This document shows, piece after piece, positions 35,322 through 46,133 of a stretch of 64,000 nt of DNA. The notes below the pieces were generated by a model. The model ran no database searches and was not told the origin of the DNA. It worked only from the letters and a program-made list of their open reading frames with translations. Position 1 is the stretch's first letter. The number at the start of each line of letters is the position of its first letter. Source of the stretch: Patiria pectinifera (Eukaryota > Echinodermata > Asteroidea > Valvatida > Asterinidae). Location of the stretch: assembly GCA_029964075.1 (NCBI GenBank), contig CM057134.1:20252905-20316904 (forward strand), written 5' to 3'. Made by a program: the position numbers and the translations under genes.

Positions 35322-37727
35322 AATGTGACAACATGGCTGCCAGTGTGGCTGTAACCAACGTGCCGGCCACACCGCCTAGCAACCAGAAGCCAGCAGTGCA
35401 TGATGGGAAGACTGATAGCAACTCACCTTTACCTTCCAGTGACCTAACCAGCGGCTGCAGCAGCCCCACTGCCACGCCGGACATGATGTCCGAGAACACG
35501 TCGGCCATTTCAGGATCACACAAGGACGATCTCGACCACAGCAGGGTTGGTAGTAGTGGTCCCCCCGTGCACAGTGGGAAGTCCGCCAGTCCTAGGGAGG
35601 ATGTTGGCAAGAATGACTCTGCACTGCCAAACGGAGATTACAACCCCAGCCAGACTGGAAGTGCCTCCAACAGCATCACTTCCTGTTATTGTCCAGAGGG
35701 GCCTCGCAGCCGGCCGGTGCCTCCGCATAAAAATCCCCGTCCCACTCCGCGCAAGCCTCAGCTGAGAGCACCACCGCCAAAACTTCCACCCAAACCTCCG
35801 CATTTGCTCCAGCTGAGGTCGCCCAGTTCTGACAATTTGATGGGCCGTTCAAACAGTGACAAAGACCCACAGAGTAGGGACAAGCGGTCCCAAAGTGTTA
35901 GTGTCGTCAGTGCTCATAATTCACCTCCAAGAGAGGACGTACAAGCGCCCAAACCTTTCAAACATCCCATCCCAACTCCGAGGAAATCATTGCCGAACCT
36001 TTTCCAAGACCTCAGTTCTGCAGATATAAAGAGCCTTGAGCAATCTGGTACACGTGTTGGGGCACAAAAACAAAACTCCAAAATGACAGCCTCAAGCTCT
36101 GAGGCATCCTATCCCAAATCACCGTCTCACAAACAGGGAGAAACACTCAGCCCGAATTCGCAATCTGGTCCCAGCTCCCCTGTCAACAGACAAGACATGG
36201 TGAGGAAAAAGACTAAGACAACTCAGCATGTGCGTGTCCGAGAGAGGGCGGCAATCTTTGAGAAATTGATTGAAGTGGAGACCTCTAGGAACCGCGACTC
36301 ACAGATCAGTGAGCCAAGGTCCAGAACTTCATCAAGGACATCTGACGTCAACGAAACGAGTGTCATCCCTAAGTTATCCAACACCTCTGGCAGTATGTCT
36401 AGAAGCCGTGATAGACATCATTCCTATGTTAACATTGAGCTACATGACAACACCGTTTTGCCCGAGAACGTCTCGCCAAGAACAGATGCATCTGCGGAAG
36501 ATGAAACTATTTCTGTGGCATCTGTGTCCTCAGATGACCTATTTATGTCACCCCAGTCGAGCATCAAAAATCGTCCATGCCGTCCCCCGTCGCCGAATCT
36601 GTCAGAAGATGAGCACACTGAGGATTCAAGAATTTCAAACAGAAGGTCAAGCTTCACGTACACCGACGTTGTCCTTCCTAATGAAAGTACCTCCAAGAAA
36701 ACCGAGGAGTCGAGTGTTTCACAAAGAGATACTGAAGACACATACATCGTCACCACAGACTCTGATGCAGGGGATTCAGGGTACACAGATGTCGTCATTC
36801 CTGATTCAGTTTCATCACAGAACATTCAGAAGTCAAACGTTTCCCAATCAAATTCCAATATAATTATCATTCCAAAGTCTAATGCAAATACCCAAGACGA
36901 TGACGGTGTCCCAGATTCTAAATTATTACGGGACTCAGAGAAATCGGAGACTTCATACAGCGAGGCTGACTATACCGATGTGGTCGTCCCAGACTGGAGC
37001 ACATCACATGACTTTGTATCACCTGAAGTGGCCTTAGATGTTGCCGAACCACCTCCCAAGAGTCCTAAGCCTAGGTTCAGCCTGCCGATTGAACAGGAGA
37101 GCGCATCACAGCCGGAGAGACATGACATGGTGTCACCAGACCATGCCCTGCCCAAGCCATTTCACAGTGCACACGCGTACAGGAACGTCACCCCATTGTT
37201 TGTTATGCCAGCAAGGCAAACCAGAGCCTCTGACAAGGCTGGAGTCAAGCGTGAAACTGACTCAGCAGAAAGAAGACCAACCTGTCATCAACGAGGTGAC
37301 GTAACAGTGCAGGAAACGGACAATGACCAGGAAGGAATTCAGATGGAGCTGGCTGATAACTTTGGGAGTTCTGCAAGTCTACCGCAGGAAGCACCGTCAA
37401 AAGGCAGCCAACAGCAAACAGACCAAGAACCGATATCTGAAGATATTGAAGAACCTGCCGAAACCTCCGACATGTTACCCGAGCCCCGCAGGCGCGAAAA
37501 GCGCATCAAGTCCCACCCAGCAGAGAGGTCCATGCTGTATGAAGTCTGTCTCCCTGACTTCATTAACCCCATCACCTTGCAAAGGAAAGATGGAATTGAA
37601 GAACCTGGCCAGATTTCCCCAACGACCAAGAATGAAGTTGACGAGTCACAGGGTGAAGGTTCAGAGGTGGTTGAGGACGCATATTTTGAACTGGCTGAAG
37701 CAAGAACACAGGAATTACCAGATACAG
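35322..37727 (+). CDS. adaptor-like host protein, large first coding exon
   Basis: The acceptor (ccaatttgacag) ends at 35321. The chosen start is ATG 35333 in a good context (acaacATGg); the frame is also open upstream of the splice site, which is ignored. The exon encodes about 798 residues and ends at a strong donor (gtaagaa), phase 1. The protein is disordered, rich in S, P, D and E. A proline-rich block near residues 123-160 has PxxP and PTPRK motifs typical of SH3 ligands. YVNI near 365 fits a Grb2 SH2 site. Three YTDVVxP motifs sit near 443, 484 and 547. The C-terminal end (ERSMLYEVCLPDFINP) is the most ordered-looking part. This suggests a cytoplasmic signalling scaffold or the N-terminal region of a larger enzyme such as a RhoGEF, but I do not recognise the gene. 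Alternative-frame open stretches inside are shadows. Confidence 0.85.
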
Positions 37728-39365
37728 GTAAGAAATGTGTCAGATTTTAGCCTCTGTTGAATTGCAATGAATTTTACAAATTTTCGCAGACATAACATTT
37801 GTTTTGCACAAAAACGCGGTGATTACACTTGGGGGCCTAATACATTTGATCTTTTTTTATTACAGTTTGAATTCAAGGGAACATTTGGAGGAAATGATAT
37901 GCTGTACTCTATGTGACGTTTAGGATTATTATGGCAATGCTTAATATGACAATATGCATTAACCATGTGCACAAAAGGTTTTTTTGAGCCTAATATTTAG
38001 GGGCTTATCAATTTTTAAAATATGGCACTCTTTCCATACGTTTGTGCACAAACATAGATGTGCCCAGCAGGCATCACTTTGTACATTTCCCCCCGGTAGA
38101 CAGTGCGTTAGTTTTTTAATGAAGCTCCGTGGTTCAGATAAATGTATGTACAATATGTTGAATGCGAACTGTACATGTACATAATAACAGAAAAAAAATA
38201 CACTAAAAGTAACAGCAGGATGTGACCTGATTCGGTGACCCCTGACCTCCATTTGTGACATGACAACTTGAGCAACATGATCACACGCATGTGCTTGTCA
38301 CGTCATCGTGCCGCAGCGCTCCCTTTATAAAAAATCTTGCCCAACCTTAATATCATTATACTGCTCATATGAGTTGGCTATTCATATACCACCTGCGTGA
38401 CATTAAGGGGAGGGGTGTCTTAATTTAGCCCAGGCAATCCGAATAAAGGGATGACTCAGTCTCATAGAATGATGACCCTGTAATTGATAAGGCCGTGAGA
38501 GCCATGGGGAAAGGGTCACTAATTCAGTCAGTGCGATTGTTCTTGCTTAATGGGTGGAAAATGAGCGTCTTGTCGCTCTTGGATGGACATATTCACTGAT
38601 TCCCGTATCAAAAAGTGACTGTCACTTACATTGCTGTACATACATGTACGTGTACTGGTTTAAACTCTTTATCACAAGACATTCACAGGAAATAGAATGC
38701 TTCGATACATTTTTGGTAAGTACCGGTACCCAACTACCCGTCATGTACCAGAATGTGCAATGCAATGTACAGCACTTACACATATACACATAAAAATGTA
38801 TACATGTACATTGTATTTGATACATGAAGAAAATACTTAAAAGCCCACGAGGGCCCAGTTTCATAGCGCTGCTTAACAGCCAACTTTGTGCTTACCGAGC
38901 CTCCATCTATTTCATAGGGACCGTTAAGCAGTAAGCACAGCAAAAGCACGCTTAACCCCAGAAGAAAACTTGCTTAAATCAGTGACGTACAGTAACAATA
39001 GAAATCTCCATGCGCGCGCAACCGTTAGCATGAAATAGTGCTTAAGCAGCAGCATGATTTTCTGCTATAGTAAGCACAACTTTTCTACTTACTGTTAAGC
39101 AGTGCTATGAAATTGGGCCCTGTTTCCAATTTCTTGTTAATATGTCTGTTTTCATTATCTTGTGTTGCTTGATGGCGCTTTATAAATCCTGTTATTATTA
39201 TTATAATTATTATTATTATTATTATTATTATGAAGAGGGTTGTGATGCCTGATTTACCAAAAAAAAATTCATTCTGGTTCATGTGGTTAGGCTTCTACAT
39301 GTACATTCGTAGTGTTAACATAAATAAATATATTTATGACTGTGTTTATCCTTTGTCTTTTTCAG
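37728..39365 (+). other. intron 1 of the adaptor gene
   Basis: Bounded by gtaagaa and tttttcag. It holds a MITE at 38851-39120, an (ATT)n microsatellite at about 39187-39231, and a block at 38040-38074 resembling part of the MITE at 44896-45385. No other gene is seen. Confidence 0.7.
38851..39120. mobile_element. TIR MITE (GGGCCCAnTTTCATAG ends)
   Basis: The ends GGGCCCAGTTTCATAGCGC and its near-complement (agtgctatgaaattgggccc) border 270 bp with repeated 'gcttaa' and 'taagca' motifs. It is related in end sequence to 16575-16817. Confidence 0.75.
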
Positions 39366-39414
39366 AGCAACACCTTGAGGGTGAAGGCTCAGACATGCTG
39401 TGCAACCGATCAAG
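39366..39414 (+). CDS. adaptor gene, exon 2 (49 bp)
   Basis: It follows 'ctttgtctttttcag' and ends before 'gtacaa'. It completes the split codon from exon 1 (phase 1), reads EQHLEGEGSDMLCNRS without a stop, and leaves phase 2 for exon 3. The phase match on both sides is the main support. Confidence 0.7.
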
Positions 39415-39647
39415 GTACAATGTCTAGATCAATCTAGGCATGCATTCAATTCTATCACGAAGGCCCCCTTCAATGGCGAAAGCATTGTGCTAGCTATTGT
39501 TCAGATAATCTATCATGAGGCATGAGCTTTGAGCGATAGCCTGCACAGTACTTTCAGTCTTGACGTTGGCCTGATGTGTATACAGGTATAATTATGTAGA
39601 ATACATAGTACTGGATCAAAAGCATTTGTGCAGATTGCATGTTATGG

Positions 39648-40071
39648 GCAATTCCACGGTTACTCACGTTGCATTTTTGATGTATTTTTGAGTTTCCTTG
39701 GGCTATAATTACCTTACTGAAAAGGTTTAATAACTGTTATCCCCATGGTAGATAGAGTAGACCTAGACCTACCTAAGCACCAAAGATGACATCCAGAAAA
39801 AAGTATTATGTATGATAAACATGACGCACAAAATTGGTTACTCGCGTTACGAAAATGTAACGTGAGTAACCGATTTTGTGTGTCTTATTTATCATACATA
39901 GCACCTTTTTTCTGGATGTCATCTTTGGTGCTTAGGTAGGTCTACGGTAGGTCTACTCTATGTACCATGGGGATGACAGTTATTAAACCTTTTCAGTAAG
40001 GTACCGGTAATTACAGCCCAAGGAAACTCAAAAGTACATCAAAAATGTAACGTGAGTAACAGTAGAATTGC
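39648..40071. repeat. long palindromic element, 424 bp
   Basis: The two halves are near-complete inverted copies, each about 205 bp, meeting at 'gttactcgcgttac gaaaat gtaacgtgag' around 39853. Shared blocks run from GCAATTC-type outer ends through 'tttccttgggct', 'gatgacatccagaaaaa' and 'tatgatAAA' to the centre. A half copy is at 5405-5590. This is a foldback or MITE family in which TIRs make up the entire element. Confidence 0.85.
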
Positions 40072-40074
40072 ACA

Positions 40075-40370
40075 ATAGTCACAGACAGTAAAAAATTCCT
40101 TCGTGTTCCCTGCCATGCCTTTTAGACAGGCTAGTCACCAACAGTCAGATCATATTTCTTGTAGGCACTGTGACAGTCAAATTCCATCAACAGACAAAAG
40201 CAGGTGACTGGTAGGCAGAGCTGGCTTATCAATCTCCTACAGTCAAAGCATAGCCATATCAGGTTTCATAACAATCACAGCCAGTCAATCCTGCTTTATG
40301 AAGGCAGGGAGCACTCAACTGTTAAAAACAGTCACTTGATTATTTTGACTGCCGGGATGGCCATGTTGCA
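40075..40370 (+). repeat. dispersed repeat, copy B
   Basis: Diverged partner of 355-600, with CAGTCA motifs and shared phrases 'agctggcttatcaatc' and 'cagccagtcaatcctgc'. It abuts the long palindrome on its left. Confidence 0.6.
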
Positions 40371-40703
40371 ATAGAGCATGAAATTAAAAGGTCACGCGGC
40401 CAGCTTCCAGAACCCTTGCTTGGCCCGCCTGGGGCATTTTACTCCAGGTTGCCCTTTTTCTCACTTTAATTTTTGACAGAATGATTTTTAATTGAAATCA
40501 CTCCAAGAAATTTTCTTGTTGAAATTTTCTTGTTGAAATTTTATATCGGTTGTATTCAAGAAGAAATGATGAAAAAAAATCAATTGGAGATGGGTGAAAA
40601 CAAATTTCATTTAAGACCTTTCAAATCTGGCATTTTCTTTCTTCCTAAGTCTCTTTGTTCGTTCACATTTGCAAGTTGTTCTCTTAATACATTTTCAACT
40701 TGT

Positions 40704-41910
40704 ATGTTTCAGGGCTTGAATTGAACGACGGCCACGACGGCCAGTGCCGTCGTTGCCTTCTTACTGGCCGAGGTGCCCCACAAAAAATCCCTGTCTTCAC
40801 GGCCAGTTTTTCCTTGCCCCATATTTACCTTGGCCGTCGTGCCCTTTTTGCAAAAACATGCATCAGCCTATTAAAACCACTACAATCCTTGATTCCAGTT
40901 GTTTTTCCACACATTGACAATGTATTTCGATGCCATGCCAGCCCAATCAGTTGTCTTAATATCTCGCTGAATCAATCACACGCGCGCAGTACGGCCGTGG
41001 CCGGCCGGCCAAACACCGTCGATTCCCCACTGTACGATGTGCACACACGTACATGTACATGTACACGTACGTACGTACACTGTACTGACAACTGAATCTC
41101 CAGTTCCTGTATGTGCCGATACTTCAAGTAGCGACACCCCCGCCGCAAAAATATATGTCTGTATTCGTACACACACATATCAGCAGGAGTACGTACGGCA
41201 GATCTTACGTGCAGTCAACCGACTTTCTTTTTCTCTGTGCTTGCATGCGCGGTATGGTACAGAACGCATTGATGTTCGTACTCGTGTACGAGCGAGGCAA
41301 ACGAGCTTGGGGCATAGTCAAAACACACGTGCACATGGCGCTCCGAATTCCGATTGTCAACAGCGGACATTGTAAATGGCGATCGTGTATTAATTATGGG
41401 CCTGATTCCCTAAGAGAACAAAATCAACTTTTAATCCACATTAAGAACATGCAGGTAGGTTATAGATAGAGGGAAGGGTTTTGAATTTTGAGGGGAATTT
41501 TGAGGGAAAACGACAACAAAAAAACGCAACACGAAATAGAGATGGCGATCGCACGTCACCAACAATAAAACTGCTTAAAAAAACGTAATTTCTATCCCCC
41601 AAAAGTGTTCAAAATTACAAAACAGGTGCAATATAAGCTGAGAGAAGTCTGCTTTAGGTTGAAAAGGTAATTTTTTGAATGATAAAAAACACCTTTGGCT
41701 CAAATGTGATCGAAACTAAAGGGGGGCCCTAAACTACATGATCGCTGATATAAATTCGCATTGCTTTTAGCCGGCCTCTTTGCCCCTTCTGCAGATATTA
41801 GTTTGGCCTTGGTGCCCTCCCAACTGGCCTTGGTGCCCTCTATAATTTTGCTCCATTCAAGGCCAAAGTGGCCTTGCCCTAAAAATTCCCAAATTCAAGG
41901 CCTGATGTTT
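40704..41910. mobile_element. hAT-like non-autonomous element
   Basis: The ends CAGGGCTTGAATT (40710) and AATTCAAGGCCTG (41904) are inverted and flanked by ATGTTT on both sides (40704-40709 and 41905-41910). Repeated phrases such as 'ggccttggtgccct' lie near each end in opposite senses. The middle contains a CpG- and ACGT-rich stretch (40980-41380) with fortuitous open frames and no transposase. CAG/CTG termini suggest hAT, but only 6 bp of duplication are seen. Confidence 0.65.
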
Positions 41911-42402
41911 TATTCCAACCCCCCAAAAAATATTTCTTAAAATCTTTTTCGGACGTCTACAACCCGCCGAAAAAATAGGGTTTTTATTTTGGGCACAATC
42001 AGAGCTGCTTTGCAAGCAGACTGGCTCCCATACATTATTGATACTGATTGTGGGGTGGGAACCAGGCTACTCCACGACAATGGAGTCATTGTCAGGCTGC
42101 TAATAATTCAAAATTGGTAAAGTAATAATTCCATAACTTAATATAGCCCTTTTTTCTATCGGTCAATGTCTTATTCGAACTGAATAACTTTGATATTGCT
42201 AGAAGAAAAGCAATTTAATAAAGAAATATATTTTTCGGTGTGAAACACAAAAATAGAACAGGGAACACAACTTTCAACCTTTTACTGCCATTCCAAGATT
42301 CCTGGCACTATGGCATTGATCGGTTGCAAACTTTGCCATAAGGCATCAAAATTCCTTTTTCTTGAATGTTTTTCACTCTGTGTTTTTTTCCCCTAACACC
42401 AG

Positions 42403-42526
42403 GCGTCAACGCTTTGCCGTCAAAAAGAGAGACTCGAATGCTGCTGGCCGCGGACGCAACAAATGGCAGCACGAGTCGGCCCCAGCCACTCTAGGGGGCT
42501 TGGAACGACAGGAGGCCATCACAGAG
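42403..42526 (+). CDS. adaptor gene, exon 3 (124 bp)
   Basis: It follows 'ctaacaccag' and ends before 'gttagt'. It accepts phase 2 from exon 2 and ends in phase 0. The peptide begins RQRFAVKKRDSNAAGRGRNK, a very basic stretch that could act as a nuclear-localisation or lipid-binding patch, and ends LGGLERQEAITE. Confidence 0.75.
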
Positions 42527-42841
42527 GTTAGTGGACAAATTTCACAGGTCACAGTCTTTTGACTTTTCTACAGTTTTTGTGTCTAATACCATATTAAGAA
42601 AAATGTCTTGCCATTTTTATGCCAAGATTGTCCCAGTTTTGTTTTTGTTTTTTTATTTAAAAATATGGCAGAAATTTGTCTTCAAAAAAGGTTTGAGTGA
42701 GCTAAGCTGTGCTGTAGTGTGATTTGAACACAATTTGTATCTATTCAAAACTGGATGTTTAGTTTCTTATCTTGAAATGTTATAGTTTTGAAATGCAGGC
42801 TTTAGAATTTAATGTAAAAGTATTTGTGTTACATCTTTCAG

Positions 42842-43808
42842 CAGCTACCCACTGAAGTCACTAGCCCACTGGATGGCAATAATAGACTTTCCCAAGCAAG
42901 CTCAGTTGGAAGCACCATATCATCTCTCATCAGCAACGTCTCCATTGGGGATGCAGATCAGCTGTCCTCAGACGAAGAGGATTATGAGGACGTCCAGGCA
43001 CCGTCCTCAGATGCCCCAGGTGCTGATGTCGTCCCACCACTGGCATCACCGACAAAACACATGGACGGTAAGGATACCAGACCACTACCATGTGAGGACA
43101 TTGGCGAGGACGACACTTACTCAACTCTGTATGAGGTCCGTGCCAGTGGGCCGGTACGGCATGAAGACAATGACGTCCTCCCTCAGACAGGTAGTGAGGA
43201 CAATGAAGAGCCTAGCACTAAAGACGAAGAACAAGACCGTGTACCTGTGGAGATCGAGATGCAGCCCATGAAACTTAAGTCTCCACATTCCACTGACAAG
43301 GAGTCCAGACGTAAGGCTTTTGAGTTTCACATGCCGCTTTTCCTGAGGAAAAGCAGTTCTGTGGAGTCTACCATGTCGGGGCACTACAGCGACAATCGCA
43401 GCAGCCGTTCCCTGACGACACACAGTGAGGACAGTGACGCGAGCAGTGACTACCTAGAGGAGTTACCCTCTGTTGCCCAGCAGAGAAATCGTGATGCGAG
43501 GGACTCGAGCGCCTCTGAGGATGGAGTGTCCGTCAGATCTGGAAACAGAGTGTCGATGGACTCCTTGAATCTGAGCGTCCAGTCCGAGCTGCAGGACAAC
43601 CTCCGCCGGCGAAGGCGTAAGAGCAGCGAGCGTGGCCGACCGGCCTCCGAGTATGATCGACCTGCCTCTGCTGCATCCATGGAATACGACAGGCCGGTTT
43701 CCATCGCGTCATCGGAGTACGACAGACCCATCTCAAGCTCATCTGCCGATTACATTGGTGTCTTGAATAGCTTCCACAAGGACGGGAAGAGAGACGAAGA
43801 CAGTGAAG
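42842..43808 (+). CDS. adaptor gene, exon 4 with YDRP repeats
   Basis: It follows 'tacatctttcag', accepts phase 0, and ends before the strong donor gtgagt in phase 1, so the gene continues beyond it. The 322 codons are acidic and serine-rich with several tyrosine motifs (EDYEDV, DDTYSTLYEV, SDYLEEL). Near the end, three consecutive EYDRPxS repeats about 12 residues apart (43648-43735) are followed by ADYIGV. YDxP is a classic Crk-type SH2 docking motif once phosphorylated, which supports a tyrosine-phosphorylated scaffold role. The next exon was not found in the window, so the Polinton either lies in the next intron or interrupts the gene. Confidence 0.85.
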
Positions 43809-44887
43809 GTGAGTCTGAGCACGCGAGTTTCTGGTTTACTCACGAGTATTTCTAGATAATCATGAAGAATAAAGGCATAGGCCTATAGGATCATTTGCAT
43901 TTATCCAAAAAGTAACCTACCGAATTATTATCAAAATGTTTACCTGGATTAAAGATCGTACTGGCACTAAACATCGAATGAAATTATTCCACCTACCGGT
44001 AGCTTGCTGTTATTCAGAAGAAATCAAGAAATTTGCTTAATTTCCAATGATTAGTCAATTGAATGATTTTTGGAAATTCAGAGTGCTGTGGATGAAATTG
44101 TATTTCGTGATCAAAAAGGTTTTGCATGTTTTTTGCATTTTTGGAAATATCCATTAGTTGTCTGTTTTTAATTCGGCAAAGCCGTGAATGGGTGCGGCCA
44201 AGCGTTGACACAAGTTTGTTACTAACCAACCAACCAACCAGCCAACGGAGAGACACAAGTACTTGTCTGAGGCAAGTGTTGTTGCGAGGGCCTAAGGGAC
44301 GAGGTGATTGATTGCCAAAAAGGCATTTGGTGAAGTTTGTTACTAACCAACCAACCAACTGAGAAACATGAGTACTTGTAGAGCTGTTTTCCTGCAGCTA
44401 AAAAGTGGACCCCAAATTTATAGAATGCCCCATATTGTAAACATCAAAGCCCAGTTAACAGTCACCTAGTGGTGACTCACCTGGTGCTTAAATAGCGTCA
44501 GCGCTGTCATAAATTTAGACATGATAGAACTAACACACAGTCACTTTAGCGGTATATAGCACTAGCTTTGTCATTTCCTAGTGTGCCTTTGTTATGAAGG
44601 CTATTCTAGCTGCACAATTCATCCCTTATCAGTTGTTTGCCTTGTCACCATAAATAAGTGACATAATGTCCACTTGGCATTGTACAAACATCCGTATTCA
44701 GATAAAAGGCGCTCATACTAATTTTAAATTTGTTACTGTGTTCTAAACTTTATTATCTTTCCAAAACAAACAAATGTCAAGTCATTGTATGGGAAGTAAG
44801 TATGTAAACAATGATTGAAAAAGGTCTATCAGGCCCTTTGGTTTTGAAAGATCATCCACGTGGTCTGTGTGGACTAGAAATTGCTCG
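43809..44887. other. intron or flank, nothing recognised
   Basis: Contains two copies of 'gtttgttactaaccaaccaacca' about 130 bp apart (44213 and 44335), each followed by a 'gagtacttgt'-like phrase. No exon recognised. Confidence 0.4.
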
Positions 44888-45385
44888 TATAAAACCATAG
44901 GGCTATATTAAATTACTAGAGCGCTAACTCATCATTCTGCGCACGGAGACGCTTTGAAGCCGTCCTGGGCGCAGACATTTTGAATTCATGTGCATATTTG
45001 TAGAACATAATGAAATTTAATAGATGGATTGAATTTTTGAAAGTGTACTCTACATGCAACGCGCAAGTAGAACATACGCAAACAGCTTAAGTGCGTCATT
45101 GACGGTTCAAAAAAACGTGACGGCAAAAAGCATCTGCAGCGAATACGCACACGCGTTGTGCTGATCGCGTGATCGCGATCATTTGCCGATCGTGCGTTTC
45201 GATTTTGGGCGTATTGGCTTCGATAACACACCGGTATGGAATACAAACGCACATATGCAAATAGCCGTACAAAAGCCGTACAACATTTCTGGGTCTCCAT
45301 AGGTTTGTGCACAAACATGGATGTGCCCAGCAGGCATTACTTGGTACACGAAGTTAGCGCTCTAGTAATTTAATATAGCTCTATG
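44888..45385. mobile_element. 490-bp MITE with 8-bp TSD, host of the Polinton
   Basis: The left end (from 44896) and right end (to 45385) share about 33 bp of inverted repeat with one mismatch: 'ctatattaaattactaga', then 'gcgctaac'. The 8-bp flank TATAAAAC occurs at 44888-44895 and again at 60594-60601, directly after the Polinton and its target duplication. The MITE was therefore complete before the Polinton inserted at its last bases. The 8-bp duplication suggests a hAT-type mobiliser. The internal block 45303-45337 resembles 38040-38074. Confidence 0.85.
45380..45385. repeat. Polinton target duplication, left
   Basis: TCTATG lies immediately before the left terminus (AGTAGTAGG) and recurs at 60588-60593 at the right end. 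The first T at the right may belong to the terminus, so the duplication is 5 or 6 bp; 6 is usual for Polintons. Confidence 0.85.
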
Positions 45386-45761
45386 AGTAGTAGGGGAGGT
45401 GGGGGTATGGGACCAAAATGGAAAATCTGCGGCGTGTCTAGACACGCCGCTCTCGATTCTTAAAAATAGTTGGAGGAAAAATATAGGGGAATCTCCCGCG
45501 GCAAATGTTTTAGAAATCTGACGTCAGGTTTGGGAGCAAAAAAGAAAAATGTGTGTCAAGTCAGGGCCTGTCGCTCTGGAGTTAAAAAAATAAATCTGTC
45601 GTCGCTAAAATGAGGTGATGTCACCACCACGTGACTTTGAAAAATGTGTGAGTCACCACCATGTGACCTTGAAACGTGTTGAGGCATGATAGGAATGTGG
45701 CGTAAACAACGTGACCTTGAAAAATGTGTGAGTCACCACCACGTGACCTTGAAACTCAGGG
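45386..45761 (+). repeat. Polinton left terminal inverted repeat
   Basis: 376 bp, complementary to 60213-60588, with one mismatch noticed (C versus T in the gggagYaaaaaag segment). It contains a perfect 22-bp palindrome at 45429-45450 (GCGGCGTG ... CACGCCGC). In its inner third there are three TGACCTTGA motifs (45664, 45712, 45744), one TGACTTTGA variant, and repeated AGTCACCACC and CACGTG boxes. Confidence 0.95.
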
Positions 45762-45875
45762 CCCATTATCTCTCGTCTTGAAGATCCTCACCAGCCGGTG
45801 AGTCTGATTGCTTATAAATCCAAAGTCTGCCTTCCAAAAAAAATGAGAAAAAAATATTATATTTTCTATAATAAA
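45762..45875 (+). promoter_or_regulatory. leader and promoter of the SAP-like/PolB gene
   Basis: Between the TIR and the first chosen ATG. It holds a small hairpin (CTCACCAGCCGGTGAG, 45787-45802) and then an AT-rich run ending in TATAATAAA directly before the ATG at 45876. The same kind of motif precedes other genes of the element. Confidence 0.5.
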
Positions 45876-46133
45876 ATGGAGAGTAATATGTTCAGACCGA
45901 CCGTCAAAGGATATTCTAAATGGAACAAAGCCACGCTGCGTGATTACGTGCAGCGATATAATATACCGCACAATGAAAATGTTTCTCTTACTCGTAAAGT
46001 CTACATCGAGGGGATAAAAAATTATGAAAGTCAATTTAAAAACTTGAGGAAAAAGACACTACATGAGCTCGAACAGATTGTAGACGAACAAAATCTAAAA
46101 TACGTACCGACGGGTTATAAAGGACGGTTTTGA
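45876..46133 (+). CDS. SAP-like N-terminal segment of the polymerase gene
   Basis: The open frame reaches back to 45798, but the ATG at 45876 directly follows TATAATAAA and is preferred; it gives 85 residues. The sequence has a helix-turn-helix-like pattern (LRDYVQRYNIP ... LTRKVYIEGI) resembling a SAP DNA-binding module, then a charged helical tail. It ends at TGA 46131. The polymerase frame (+1) is already open from 46099 and has no ATG of its own before about 46552. This segment is therefore probably the true N-terminus of the polymerase, separated by a one-base frame change at the T-run 46128-46131. Confidence 0.6.
   Translation: MESNMFRPTVKGYSKWNKATLRDYVQRYNIPHNENVSLTRKVYIEGIKNYESQFKNLRKKTLHELEQIVDEQNLKYVPTGYKGRF

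Larger units (their letters stand above)
39415..42402 (+). other. intron 2 of the adaptor gene
   Basis: Holds the 420-bp palindrome, dispersed repeat copy B and a 1.2-kb hAT-like element, each listed separately. No additional exon is recognised. Confidence 0.65.

Noticed and set aside
36270..36863. 197-codon frame inside the adaptor exon
   Set aside because: It lies in another frame of the well-supported exon 35322-37727, and its composition mirrors the repeat motifs of the real frame.
37323..37760. 145-codon plus-strand frame
   Set aside because: Alternative-frame shadow of the same exon; it runs across the splice donor.
40976..41469. Overlapping frames in the CpG-rich centre of the hAT-like element
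   Set aside because: They come from ACGT/CACGT repeats and overlap in several frames; no transposase motif.
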